Positions 21,233 to 31,471 of a DNA stretch of 64,000 nt are shown here, one piece after another. The notes under the pieces were generated by a model. The model saw nothing but the letters and a program-made list of their open reading frames with translations. It did no database searches and had not been told where the DNA came from. The position numbers and the translations under genes were made by a program. Positions within the stretch are counted from its first letter, which is position 1. Every line of letters begins with the position of its first letter. The stretch is from Cherax quadricarinatus (taxonomy: Eukaryota; Arthropoda; Malacostraca; Decapoda; Parastacidae): contig NC_091303.1 in assembly GCF_038502225.1 (NCBI RefSeq), positions 28,513,193 through 28,577,192 on the forward strand. The letters are read 5' to 3'.

Positions 21233-23975
21233 CACAGGGTTTGACAAGGTTAAGGATCCCTAGCTTTATTGACAGCTATATTACAGGTTAAGTATTCCTA
21301 ACTTTATTGGCAAGCTAGGAGCCGTTACCTACATCAGCTCATTTGAAAGCATTTTTATTGTTATGAGACATACAAGTACGGGACAGGATGAAGTTGGAGC
21401 CATCTGTGGGCCAGCATTTTCATTTGATCAGCTGACTTTATCTCGTTGACATCATTATGCTGTACAAATGTGTTCCATACTCGAGTCATCCTGGGTATGT
21501 ATGATCTCAGATGGAGTGATGTTCTGGAGAAGGGTACAGCCAGAGTGATGTTGCTGCTTTCTGCCCGTCTTGTGGCATAAAAGCTTGTTTCACGCTGTCC
21601 TCGAAGTGGATCCAAGTGTGGTATTTTGACAATATTGGCCTTGTACATAACAGTAAGGCCACCCACATCCCTCCTATGTTGAAGGCTCTGCTGAAATGAC
21701 AGATCTATCCAGGATGGGTCCAGGCGAGAGATGAGATGTCTTGCTCTGTTCTCTACTCTGTCAAGCAGTTGCAGATGAGAGGGGGGGGCAGGCAAACCAA
21801 GAAAGTGGAGCATACTCAAGGTGTGAGTGTACTTGTGCCTCGTACAGGATCTTGCAACCCCTACTGTCAAGCAGATGCGAGATACGGCGAAGTGCTGTAA
21901 GCTTCCTGGCTGCCTTGTTTGCAAGATTTACAACATGGTTCTTCATGGTTAGTTTGGAGTCAAATTTCACCCCAAGGATATCAACTTCTTCTCCAGGTGC
22001 CAACATCGTCCCATTCATCCTTACTACTGCACCAGCATTACCATCATGGTGCCTAGAGACGATCATCATTTGCGTTTTCTCAGGTGCAAATGTTACTTGC
22101 CATCTATTTCCCCAAGCTGATATAGCTCTCAGCTGGTGATTGATGTAGCTTAAAGCAGCTGGCATTTCTTCTCTTGGATAAGTGAATGTCAGTGTACAGT
22201 CGTCTGCATATGCATGTGATTCTGGGATGAGATGAAGAAGGTCGTTGAAGTAGACATTCCATAACAGTGGACCCAGCACGCTTCCTTGTGGAACGCTTGC
22301 CCCAATAGGATGCCTTGCTGATTCCGTTCCATTGAGGACTACACTTAGAGATCTACCATGAAGGTAATCACTGAGGAGACATAGCGTAGAGCCTGCAATT
22401 CCCAGTGCTTGAAGTTTTGCTAAGAGGCCCTGGTGCCACACCCGGTCGAAAGCGCCAGCAATGTCCAGTGCTACCACACAGCTGACTTTGGATTCATCCA
22501 GTGACTGGTGCCACTTAGTGGAGAGGTTTAACAACAGATCAGCAGCAGAGTAACCTTTCCTGAAGCCATATTGACGATCACAAAGTAGTGAGTGGTAGTC
22601 AAAAAAATCTGTCATTTGTCTTGAGATTATTGTCTCAAGGATCTTACCAGTGATTGACAGGAGTGACACTGGTCTGTAGTTGCTGATTTCTGCTCTGCTC
22701 TTCTTTTTGTGAACAGGGACTACATTTGCCTCTTTCCATGGAGAGGGCCATTTACACTGTACTAGGCAGTGCTGAAAGATGCGAGTTAGAGGTGCTGCTA
22801 GCTGGTCTGCACATCTTCTCAACAATCTTGGGCTCAACTTGTCTGGGCCCACAGCCTTTTCTTGGTCAAGTGATTTAAGAAGGAAATGCACCTCCTCCTG
22901 CCTTATTGTCACCACTGACAGTTTTGACACAGTTCTTGCAGCTAGCCAAGGAGGGTCCCTTGCTGGATCAGGAACTTGCATTTTGGTAGCAAAGTGTTCA
23001 GCAAAGAGATCCGCCTTCTCTTGACTACTAGTAGAGGTGGTCCCATCCTGTCGATTTAGAGGTGGAATAAGTTCATCAGGCAGATAACCTTGTCTGTCCT
23101 TGACCAGGGACCACCAGGTTTTGGAGCCTACCCTACCTGATGCTAACTTCCTTTTAGTGTCCACCTCCCATTTAGCAATGGCCCACTTTTGAACATCACC
23201 CATATGCCTACAGGCTTGCATGTGCAAGTTCCTGTTATAGGTGGTAGGATGTCTCTTATACCTTCGCCATGCTTTGTACTTAGCAGTAGCAGCCTCTCTA
23301 CAACGAAAGCCAAACCAAGGCTGATCTGTAGGCTTTGTCACATATTGCCGGTGAGGAATGTGTTCTTGTTGCAGATTAAGGATGTGTCCAGTGAAGGCTT
23401 TCACTTGGTTGTCAACATCCCCTTGGAGAAGAGCATTCCAGTCGGTGGTGGCGAGCTCAGAGCAAAGGGCTGGCCAATTACCTCTTTCCCATAGCCAGGT
23501 TGTGCGTGTGGACTCCTCACCTCATTCTGTTGGGATCTTAAGTGTGGTAAAAACAGCCTTGTGGTCAGACGATCCAACGTAGCCGAGGGGCTGACAAGTG
23601 ACTATGCCTTCTGCCAGATCACTCACTACTGGGTCAAGGGAGGAGCCAGAGATATGAGTAGGGAAATCAACAAAGTTTCTCATGTCAAACACTGCAAGAA
23701 GGTCATCAAAGTCCCTCTGTACAAGGTGCTGGTTGAGGTCACCAACAATTATAATATGTTGACAGTTGTGTTGTAGCAGAAGGGAGTCAATATTTTCCAT
23801 TAGGAAGTTGATAGGGTCTGCGTGTTGCCACTGAGGTCTGTACATTGCACATGCTAGTACAGAGGTACTAGTGTTTATACAGAGCTTGAAGAACATCATT
23901 TCAAGATGTGTAGGGGTGGCAACATCTATGTGCTGGGCATGAACACTTTTAGAGAAGCACACAGCAACACCTCCT
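21179..23975 (-). mobile_element. LINE-C (jockey/CR1-group), 5'-truncated, with poly(A) tail
   Basis: The tail is the roughly 50-base T run at 21180-21229 on the + strand. A 3' untranslated region occupies about 21230-21360 and coding sequence runs from there to about 23975, where it is truncated inside the endonuclease. A short unrelated match to the 3' untranslated region recurs near 47980-48030. It is younger than the LINE-A derivative it interrupts. Confidence 0.85.
21361..23975 (-). pseudogene. LINE-C endonuclease/RT, one stop and one frameshift from open
   Basis: From the 5' end: the C-terminal half of the APE endonuclease (GGVAVCFSKS, HIIIVGDLNQHL, GSSDHKAVFTTL), a TGA at 23524-23522 probably replacing an arginine codon, then the same frame through WFGFRCREAATAKYKAWRRY, SNYRPVSLLSITGKILE, ALDIAGAFDRVWH (motif A), ASVPQGSVLGPLLW (motif B) and HAYADDCTL (motif C, catalytic YADD). 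A frameshift at the G run near 21781-21788 moves the last part (VENRARHLISRLD to HRWLQLHPVPYLYVS) to another frame. The reverse transcriptase palm is intact. The copy is young but lacks half its endonuclease. Confidence 0.85.
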
Positions 23976-24071
23976 GTATATATTATTAAATGTAAAAGGA
24001 GAAACTTTCGTTTTTCCTTTTGGGCCACCCCCACCTCGGTGGGATACGGCCAGTGTGTTGAAGGAAGAAAG

Positions 24072-24549
24072 AATTACAATTTATAGTAGTTCATGTGATT
24101 TTATAGCCAATCTTTGTTCTGATACTGGGTACTGAAATTGTACTCAAACACACTGACAGGTCAACATTTACACCTGCCTTAGTCATTTACTATTGTCTAG
24201 GAATATATACAAAGTATTTACAGGTCCCAGCAATGTTTTAGACATGATGGAGTATATATGAAACTCCTTGAAGCATGGTGTTAAGATAAGTGTCACTAAA
24301 CTGCTGACAGGGTAAGCAGTGGAGTGACACTAGAGGATTGTGCACTGCTGCATGGAACCCTGGCTTTATTTGTTTTCACTGTTACACATAAACATGTCTG
24401 TCTGTTTAGCTCTTGGTTTATCTCTGTCTCTACTTATCTGTCTCTCTGCTTGTCTCACTCTGTCTCAGAGAGAGCCACTCGTGAAACAACAGGTATTACA
24501 TACAACTGTGTTGTCACGTCTGATTCTTGAGCAAGTGTAAATATGTATT
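24072..24549 (+). mobile_element. TTAA-1 fragment, right piece
   Basis: Continues 20764-20811: GTAGTTCATGTGATTTTATA, CACACTGACAGGT and TTTTCACTGTTACACATAAA all align with 49310-49790. It is truncated at TA 24549-24550 by another element. Confidence 0.75.
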
Positions 24550-24550
24550 A

Positions 24551-24743
24551 CAGGTCTCCCTCAACATTCGCAAGGGTTAGGGGATCAAGAGCCTCACGAA
24601 TGTTGACAAATTGCGAATGTTTGGTGCCCCAATGTACTGTAGGGAAATATAATACAATACTGCTTCCTTAACCTATTGAACCATGAACAATCATAAAACA
24701 CAGGAAAACATTATAAAATACATACATGTATTGTATATAAATA
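24551..24743 (+). mobile_element. Tigger-delta left end
   Basis: Starts CAGGTCTCCCTCAACATTCGC after TA. It matches the first 130 bp of the element at 55587-56639. It is interrupted by the next element at TA 24742-24743. Confidence 0.7.
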
Positions 24744-25400
24744 CAGTGGAACCTCTACCTGCGAGTTTAATCCATTCTATGACCTTGCTCGCAACTGGAT
24801 TTGCTTGTTTGCAGTCAATTTTCCTCATTTAAATTAATTGAAATGCAATTAATCTGTTCCAGTGGAATTCTGTACTTCAATAATTTTGCTAATATCAACT
24901 CTACAGCTTATTTATCTGTCTCACTTCATCTGATATGACATAATAAACAATATAAATAACATAGAAACCTGATTTATACTCTAAAATTAATAAAATATGT
25001 AATTCATGCAGTGGTATGGGCGGTGTCGGCGGTGGACGAGAGTTTGTCTGGAGACCGGACAAAATACTTCTTGAATAATTTTGCTAATATCATCTATATG
25101 GCTTATTTATCTATCACAGTTCATCTAGTATGACATAACAAACAATATAAATAACATAGAAACCTGATACATACTCTAGAATGAATAAAATATGTCATTA
25201 TATATGTACCAGCGGCGGCTGACGAGAGTTTGTCTGGAGACAAGACAAAATACTCCTTGAACATTTTGCTATCATCAACACTACGGCTATTTATCTATCA
25301 CAGTTCATCTAATATGAAATAATAAACAATATAAATGACATAGAAACCTGATATATACTCTAGAATGAATAAAATATGTCATTATGTAACAGGTGGAGGT
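24744..25400 (+). mobile_element. Tigger-like end plus three roughly 190-bp tandem repeats
   Basis: Starts CAGTGGAACCTCTACCTGCG after TA. From about 24870 a 185-195-bp unit (TTTGCTAATATCA ... ACATAGAAACCTGAT ... GACGAGAGTTTGTCTGGAGA) repeats three times. No right terminus was found and there is no coding sequence. Confidence 0.6.
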
Positions 25401-25479
25401 GGCCACAACCGCTCCCTCTTTGTTGTGGTAAACACTGCCATCTAGTGACGGCCTTTTGAAGCCGTCTATTTTTATAATT

Positions 25480-25562
25480 ATTATTATGTAGTACATTATT
25501 ATTATATATGTATTATTAGTATTATACATATTATTATTATTATTGTATTATATTATTATACT
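25480..25562 (+). repeat. TTA/ATT microsatellite
   Basis: Interrupted (TTA)n that continues beyond the Tigger at 27895-27980. The Tigger inserted at a TA within this tract. Confidence 0.85.
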
Positions 25563-25563
25563 A

Positions 25564-25830
25564 CAGTGGACCCCCGCATACCGTTGGCATCACATAACGT
25601 TAAATCCGCATACCGCTACATTTTATCGCCAAGATTTTGCCTCGCATACCTCTAAAAATCCCGCTCAACGCTGTTCGTCCGAGACGCGTCTAATGTGCGC
25701 CCTTAGCCAGCTTCACACGTTCCGCCGGTGGCATTGTTTACCAGCCAGCCTCCGCGGTAACATCCAAGCATACAATCGGAACATTTCGTATTATTACAGT
25801 GTTTCTGGTGATTTTATCTGCAAAATAAGT
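25564..25830 (+). promoter_or_regulatory. Tigger 5' region with iterated subterminal motifs
   Basis: Copies of CGCATACCG or CACATAACG occur near 25576, 25591, 25608 and 25644, and again in inverted form at the right end. GTTCGTCCGAGACGCGTC at 25672-25689 is kept in the other alpha copies. The region presumably contains transposase binding sites and the promoter, but no TATA element is obvious. The function is inferred. Confidence 0.45.
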
Positions 25831-25834
25831 GACC

Positions 25835-27625
25835 ATGGGCCCCAAGAAAGCTTCTAGTGCCAACCCTACAGGAATAAGGGTGAGAATTACTATAGAGATG
25901 AAGAAAGAGATCATTGATAAGTATGAAAGTGAAGTGCGTGTCTCCGAGTTGGCCAGGTTGTATAGTAAACCCCAATCAACCATCGCTACTATTGTGGGCA
26001 ACAAAAAGGCAATCAAGGAAGCTGTTCTTGCCAAAGGTTTAACTGTGTTTTCGAAACAGAGATCGCAAGTGATGGAAGATGTTGAGAGACTGTTATTGGT
26101 GTGGATAAATGAGAAACAGATAGCAGGAGATAGCATCTCTCAAGTGATCATAAGTGAAAAGGCTAGGAAGTTGCATGAGGATTTAATTAAAAAAATGCCT
26201 GCAACTAGTGATGATGTGAGTGAATTTAAGGTCAGCAAAGGTTGGTTTGAGAGATTTAAGAGGCGTAGTGGCATACATAGTGTGATAAGGCATGGTGAGG
26301 CTGCCAGTTTGGACCACAAAGCAGCTGAAAAATATGTGCAGGAATTCAAGGAGTACATAGAAACTGAAGGACTGAAACCTGAACAAGTGTTTAATTGTGA
26401 TGAAACAGGCCTATTTTGGAAGAAAATGCCAAGCAGGACCTACATTACTCAGGAGGAAAAGGCACTCCCAGGACATAAGCCTATGAAAGACAGACTTACT
26501 CTGTTGATGTGTTCCAATGCTACTGGTGATTGCAAAGTGAAGCCTTTATTAGTGTATCACTCTGAAACTCCCAGACCGTTCAGGCAAAAGAATGTCCTCA
26601 AGGAAAATTTGTGTGTGCTGTGGAGGGCAAACAGTAAGGCATGGGTCACTAGGGACTTTTTCTATGACTGGTTACACCATGCATTTGCCCCCAATGTGAA
26701 AGATTACCTAACTGAAAAGAAATTAGAACTTAAGTGCCTCCTGGTGTTAGACAATGCCCCTGGTCATCCTACAGACGTGGCAGAGCGACTTTATGGGGAC
26801 ATGAAATTCATTAAAGTGAAGTTTTTGCCTCCTAATACCACTCCTCTCCTGCAGCCCATGGACCAGCAGGTTATTGCAAACTTCAAAAAACTGTACACAA
26901 AAGCTCTGTTTGAAAGGTGCTTTGTAGTGACCTCAGAAACTCAACTGACTCTAAGAGACTTTTGGAGAGATCACTTTAATATCCTCAATTGTGTAAACCT
27001 TATAGGTAAGGCTTGGGAGGGAGTGACTAAGAGGACCTTGAACTCTGCTTGGAAGAAACTGTGGCCAGAATGTGTACACCAAAGGGATTTTGAAGGGTTT
27101 CAGGCTAACCCTGAGAATCCTATGCCAGTTGAGGAATCCATTATGGCATTGGGAAAGTCCTTGGGGTTGGAGGTTAGTGGGGATGATGTGGAAGAGTTGG
27201 TGGAGGAGGACAATGAAGGACTAACCACTGATGAGCTGATAGATCAACTTCAACAGCAAGAGGCCAGACCTGAGGAAACTGGTTCGAAGGAGGGGAGAGA
27301 GAAATTGAAGAAATTACCTACTACAAAGATTAAGGAAATCTGTGCAAAGTGGCTTGAAGTGCAAATCTTCATGGATGAAAATCACCCTCACACAGCTATT
27401 GCAAGCCGTGCTGGTGACTATTACACTGACAATGTTGTGAAACAGTTTAGGGAAGTCATAAAGGAACGAGAGGTACAGGCCACTATGGACAGATATGTTG
27501 TGCGACAGAACTCCAGTGACTCTGAAGCTGGTCCTAGTGGCATTAAAAGAAGAAGGGAAGTAACCCCAGAAAAGGACTTGACACCTCAAGTCTTAATGGA
27601 AGGGGATTCCCCTTCTAAACACTAA
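25835..27625 (+). CDS. Tigger (pogo-superfamily) DDE transposase, 596 aa, intact
   Basis: This enzyme would cut and paste the element at TA sites in the nucleus. The ATG at 25835 lies in a strong ACCATGG context, which is why it is preferred over any upstream start. Residues 1-65 form the N-terminal psq/HTH domain (MGPKKASSAN start). Residues about 70-150 form the CENP-B-type HTH (SKGWFERFKRRSGIHSV). The DDE_1 core follows, with FNCDETGLFWKKMP (D189), LLVLDNAPGHP (D306) and LLQPMDQQVIANFKK (D343). An acidic stretch at about 470-500 (VEELVEEDNE) and a basic KRRR near the end (possible nuclear signal) complete it. All three catalytic aspartates are present and there is no internal stop. Length is near the family norm. 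It is a likely source of activity for the TA-flanked MITEs here. Confidence 0.95.
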   Translation: MGPKKASSANPTGIRVRITIEMKKEIIDKYESEVRVSELARLYSKPQSTIATIVGNKKAIKEAVLAKGLTVFSKQRSQVMEDVERLLLVWINEKQIAGDSISQVIISEKARKLHEDLIKKMPATSDDVSEFKVSKGWFERFKRRSGIHSVIRHGEAASLDHKAAEKYVQEFKEYIETEGLKPEQVFNCDETGLFWKKMPSRTYITQEEKALPGHKPMKDRLTLLMCSNATGDCKVKPLLVYHSETPRPFRQKNVLKENLCVLWRANSKAWVTRDFFYDWLHHAFAPNVKDYLTEKKLELKCLLVLDNAPGHPTDVAERLYGDMKFIKVKFLPPNTTPLLQPMDQQVIANFKKLYTKALFERCFVVTSETQLTLRDFWRDHFNILNCVNLIGKAWEGVTKRTLNSAWKKLWPECVHQRDFEGFQANPENPMPVEESIMALGKSLGLEVSGDDVEELVEEDNEGLTTDELIDQLQQQEARPEETGSKEGREKLKKLPTTKIKEICAKWLEVQIFMDENHPHTAIASRAGDYYTDNVVKQFREVIKEREVQATMDRYVVRQNSSDSEAGPSGIKRRREVTPEKDLTPQVLMEGDSPSKH

Positions 27626-27662
27626 CACACTCTCCTCCTCCCATCCCATCAATCATCACCAG

Positions 27663-27680
27663 ATCTTCAATAAAAGTAAG
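27663..27680 (+). promoter_or_regulatory. Polyadenylation signal fused to a splice-donor-like motif
   Basis: TTCAATAAAAGTAAGTG lies 38 bases after the stop codon. AATAAA (27669-27674) is followed at once by AGTAAGT, a 5'-splice-site-like sequence. The same fusion, mostly as AATAAAGGTAAGT, recurs at 10626, about 31362 and 62017, and on the minus strand at about 38325 and 62850. Confidence 0.65.
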
Positions 27681-27894
27681 TGTCATGTAATTGTGCATGC
27701 CTTTTTCAGTTTGTGTGTATTAAAATTAATATTTCATGTGGTAAAATTTTTTTTTTTTCATACTTTGGGGTGTCTTGCACGGATTAATTTGATTTCCATT
27801 ATTTCTTATGGGGAAAATTCATTCGCATGACGATAATTTCGCATAACAATGAGCTCTCTTGCACGGATTAATATCGCTATGCGGGGGTCCACTG

Positions 27895-27927
27895 TATTAT
27901 TATTATTATTATATGTGTTATTATACA

Positions 27928-27978
<51 letters not shown>

Positions 27979-27980
27979 AA
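27895..27980 (+). repeat. ATT microsatellite
   Basis: (TTA)n continuing the tract interrupted by the Tigger. It gives poly-Asn on the opposite strand. Confidence 0.9.
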
Positions 27981-28019
27981 TGTAAATAATTTGTAATTTT
28001 ATTCACACAAAAAATATAA

Positions 28020-28202
28020 GATTTACTGTTATGCCTTTTGCAATAATTTTATAAATAATGTCAACCCATTCACGACTGCATATTGGAATGGACAGTGACG
28101 TCATTTGTTTACTCTTGAACATAGCCAAGCAATGGAACATTTCTCCTACGTTGAGCTCAATTTCAAGGTACTTTTGATCATGAAAGCAAACAAAATCATA
28201 TC
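28020..28202 (-). mobile_element. TTAA-2 interior fragment, reversed
   Basis: The reverse complement carries the TTAA-2 segment with AGAGTAAACAAATGACGTCA and GAATGGGTTGACATTATTTA. It has no termini. Confidence 0.6.
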
Positions 28203-28930
28203 TACAGTCGACCCTCAACTAACGGCGGCATTAAGTAATGGCAATTTCGTCTAACGACACTTTTTGCCATAAAAAAAAATGCTTTAACCAACGGCGAAAA
28301 ATTCTACCAATGCATTTGTCTGGAACATGTCCATGTGCCCGGAGCGCGGCCTGAGCAGGCGGCCCAGCCACTCCACCACTCAGCGTGCCATTGTTTACAA
28401 GCTGTTGGTCGGATTCCATGTGTGCCTCCCATATATTTTGGATTATTCCACTGTTTTTAGTGCTTGTAACCACTAAATAAGCCACCATGGGCCCCAAGAA
28501 AGCTTCTAGTGCCAAGCCTGTGTTAAAAAGGGTGAGAATTATGATGGAAATGATGATCATTGAAAAATACGAGAGTGGAGTCCGTATGGCTGAGTTGGAA
28601 AAGCAGTACAACAAATCACATTCAACCATCAGTACTATCTTTGCAAACAGACAGGCAATCAAGGAAGCTGTTGTTGCGAAAGGTTGAAGTATGTTTTCAA
28701 AACGGAGACCACATATAATTGAAGAGGTAGAGAGACTGTTATTGGTATGGATAAATGAAAAACAATTATCCGGTGATAGTGTTTCTCTGTCTATAATTCG
28801 TGAAAAGGCAAAGAAGTTGAATGATGATCTCATTAAGAAAATGCCTCAAAATAGTGCTGCTGCTGATGAATTTAAGGCCAGCAAAGGCTGGTTTGAGAGA
28901 TTTAAGATTCGTAGTGGCATACACTACGCA

Positions 28931-29985
28931 CAGTACTAGCTCCCATCTTGTTCCTCATCCTCATATCCGACATAGACAAGGATGTCAGCCACAGCACCGT
29001 GTCTTCCTTTGCAGATGACACCCGAATCTGCATGACAGTGTCTTCCATTGCAGACACTGCAAGGCTCCAGGCGGACATCAACCAAATCTTTCAGTGGGCT
29101 GCAGAAAACAATATGAAGTTCAACGATGAGAAATTTCAATTACTCAGATATGGTAAACATGAGGAAATTAAATCTTCATCAGAGTACAAAACAAATTCTG
29201 GCCACAAAATAGAGCGAAACACCAACGTCAAAGACCTGGGAGTGATTATGTCGGAGGATCTCACCTTCAAGGACCATAACATTGTATCAATCGCATCTGC
29301 TAGAAAAATGACAGGATGGATAATGAGAACCTTCAAAACTAGGGAGGCCAAGCCCATGATGACACTCTTCAGGTCACTTGTTCTATCTAGGCTGGAATAT
29401 TGCTGCACTCTAACAGCACCTTTCAAGGCAGGTGAAATTGCCGACCTAGAAAATGTACAGAGAACTTTCACGGCGCGCATAACGGAGATAAAACACCTCA
29501 ATTACTGGGAGCGCTTGAGGTTTCTAAACCTGTACTCCCTGGAACGCAGGAGGGAGAGATACATGATTATATACACCTGGAAAATCCTAGAGGGACTAGT
29601 ACCGAACTTGCACACGAAAATCACTCACTACGAAAGCAAAAGACTTGGCAGACGATGCACCATCCCCCCAATGAAAAGCAGGGGTGTCACTAGCACGTTA
29701 AGAGACCATACAATAAGTGTCAGGGGCCCGAGACTGTTCAACTGCCTCCCAGCACACATAAGGGGGATTACCAACAGACCCCTGGCAGTCTTCAAGCTGG
29801 CACTGGACAAGCACCTAAAGTCAGTTCCTGATCAGCCGGGCTGTGGCTCGTACGTTGGTTTGCGTGCAGCCAGCAGCAACAGCCTGGTTGATCAGGCGCT
29901 GATCCACCAGGAGGCCTGGTCACAGACCGGGCCGCGGGGGCATTGACCCCCGAAACTCTCTCCAGGTAAACTCCAGGTAACACAG
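28931..29985 (+). mobile_element. LINE-D (CR1/L2-like), 3' half only
   Basis: Inserted in the Tigger-beta transposase between the CENP-B-type HTH and the catalytic core. It starts inside the RT domain and ends with a short direct repeat, CTCCAGGTAAA CTCCAGGTAA, a 3' terminus typical of elements that end in short tandem repeats. Target duplication, if any, is only 4-5 bp (ACAC). Confidence 0.8.
28948..29946 (+). CDS. LINE-D reverse transcriptase C-terminal part (332 aa, partial)
   Basis: An uninterrupted frame covering RT motif C onward: SSFADDTRICM (catalytic FADD), AAENNMKFNDEKFQLLRYG, NVKDLGVIMSEDLTFKDH, VLSRLEYCCTL, NYWERLRFLNLYSLERRRERY and FNCLPAHIRGI. Fingers, motif A, motif B and the whole endonuclease are missing because of 5' truncation. 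A complete, unmutated C-terminal frame suggests a fairly recent insertion. It cannot retrotranspose alone. The first residues may be host sequence, since the listed ATG is near the junction. The last roughly 40 residues read through the 3' region rather than a conserved domain. Confidence 0.8.
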   Translation: MFLILISDIDKDVSHSTVSSFADDTRICMTVSSIADTARLQADINQIFQWAAENNMKFNDEKFQLLRYGKHEEIKSSSEYKTNSGHKIERNTNVKDLGVIMSEDLTFKDHNIVSIASARKMTGWIMRTFKTREAKPMMTLFRSLVLSRLEYCCTLTAPFKAGEIADLENVQRTFTARITEIKHLNYWERLRFLNLYSLERRRERYMIIYTWKILEGLVPNLHTKITHYESKRLGRRCTIPPMKSRGVTSTLRDHTISVRGPRLFNCLPAHIRGITNRPLAVFKLALDKHLKSVPDQPGCGSYVGLRAASSNSLVDQALIHQEAWSQTGPRGH

Positions 29986-31471
29986 TGTGGTAAGGCATAG
30001 TGAGGCAGCCAGTTCAGACAAAAATGTGGCTGAAAAATATGTGAAGGACTTTAAGGAATACATAGAGATGGAAAACTTAAAACCTGAAAAAGTGTTTAAT
30101 TGTGACGAAATAGGCCTGTTATGGAAAAAAATGCCAAACAGGACCTACATTACTCAGGAGGAAAAGGCACTCCCAGTACATAAGCCTATGAAAGACAGGC
30201 TGACATTAATGTTGTGTAGTAATGCTAGTGGTGACTGCAAAGTGAAGCCTTTATTGGTGTATCACTCTGATACTCCCAGAGTGTTCAAGAAAAACAATGT
30301 CATCAAGGGTAATTTGTATGTGATGTGGAGATCAAACAGTAAGGCATGGGTCACTAGGGAATTTTTCTTGGACTGGTTTTATGGTGTGTTTGGCCCCACT
30401 GTGAAAAATAACCTCCAGGAAAAGAAATTGCCACTTAAGTGCCTCCTGGTAATAGACAATGCTCCTGCTCATCCTCACGACTTGCAAGAGGAAATTGCAA
30501 AGGAGTTTGGTTTCGTTAAGTTGAAGTTTTTGCCTCCTAATATAACTGCTCTCCTCCAGCCCATGGACCAGCAGGTCATTTCAAACTTCAAAAAACTACA
30601 CAAAAGCAGTGTTTTAAATGTGCTTTGAAGTGACCTCACACTCAGTTGACCCTAAGAGAGCTTTGGAACGATCACTTCAATATCCTCAGTTGTGTAAACC
30701 TTATAGGTAAGGCTTGGGAGGGAGTGACTAAAAGGACCTTGAACTCTGCTTGGAGGAAACTGTGGCCAGAATGTGTAGAAGAGAGGGATTTTTGAAGGAG
30801 GCTATGCCAGTAGTGGAAGCTATTGTGTCATTTTGGAAGTCCTTGGGGTTGGAGGTTTGTGGCAAGGATGTGGAAGAGTTGGTGCAGAACGACGAGGAAG
30901 AACTAACCACTGCAGACCTGCAAGAGCTTCAGGTGCAACAGCAACAGATCACATCTCAGGAATGTTCTTCAGAGCAGGATGAAGAGAGACAGAGGAAGAT
31001 GACTTCATCAAGGATTAGGGAAATGTGTTCAATGTTTACAAAGGTGCAAGCATTTATCGATGAATTTTATCCTGTCATAGAAGTTGCAAGCCGCATTGGA
31101 AACACGTACAGTGACACTTTTGTCCCATTTTGGGGAAATCTTAAGGGCACATGAGAAACAGAGCTCTCTGGACAGATATTTTGTGCGACAGGGGTCCAGG
31201 GACTCAAGCTGGTCCTAGTGGCATTAAAAAATCAAGAAGGGAGGTAACCCCACCAAAGGACTTGGTACTTGAAGTCTTTATGGAAGGGGATTCCCCTTCC
31301 AAACAATAGAAAACCTGAATCTCCCCTGCTGCTGGCACATCACTCATCAACAACTTCACAATAAAGGTAAGTGGCATTTAATTATTGTTTATTTTGCATG
31401 TCCCATTCATTTTGGTGTAGGGAAGTGTATATTTCATGTAAAAAAAAAAAAATTCAGACTTTGGGGTGTCA

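Larger units (their letters stand above)
20812..24071 (+). mobile_element. LINE-A internal-deletion derivative (SINE-like), interrupted by LINE-C
   Basis: 20812-21178 is the LINE-A 5' leader in + orientation (GTAGGTTGGTAGACAGCAACC, then CTTCCTCCATAAACCATGCG). 23976-24071 is the LINE-A 3' terminus (GGGCCACCCCCACCTCGG). The entire coding region is missing. Target duplications at 20795-20808 and 24072-24085 show it moved as a unit. The same leader-plus-3'-end arrangement occurs at 51075-51245 and 56255-56452. LINE-C is inserted at about 21179. Confidence 0.75.
25564..27894 (+). mobile_element. Tigger-alpha, complete autonomous element (2331 bp)
   Basis: The ends CAGTGGACCCCCGCATACCG and CGGGGGTCCACTG are flanked by TA (25562-25563, 27895-27896). 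It holds one intact transposase gene. Near both ends a CGCATA(A/C)CG-like motif recurs, and near the right end TTGCACGGATTAA occurs twice. Relatives in this window: 9764-10906, 38105-41406 and the truncated 63881-64000. The intact frame and clean termini indicate recent activity. Confidence 0.93.
28487..31308 (+). pseudogene. Tigger-beta transposase pseudogene
   Basis: The start is at 28487 in GCCACCATGG context (MGPKKASSAKPVLKRVRI). A TGA at 28684-28686 ends the first piece after VVAKG; the frame resumes at 28691 and reaches GWFERFKIRSGIHY, where LINE-D interrupts it. After LINE-D the DDE core reads through FNCDEIGLLWKKMP, LLVIDNAPAHPHD and LLQPMDQQVISNFKK (about 29990-30625), so the three catalytic aspartates remain readable, although DET has become DEI. 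Frameshifts near 30626, 30795 and 31150 break the C-terminal part. The final residues (VFMEGDSPSKQ) end at 31308. Confidence 0.9.

Noticed and set aside
23976..24034. N-terminal 20 residues of the LINE-C endonuclease frame
   Set aside because: They are read from the LINE-A derivative into which LINE-C inserted; LINE-C itself begins near 23975.
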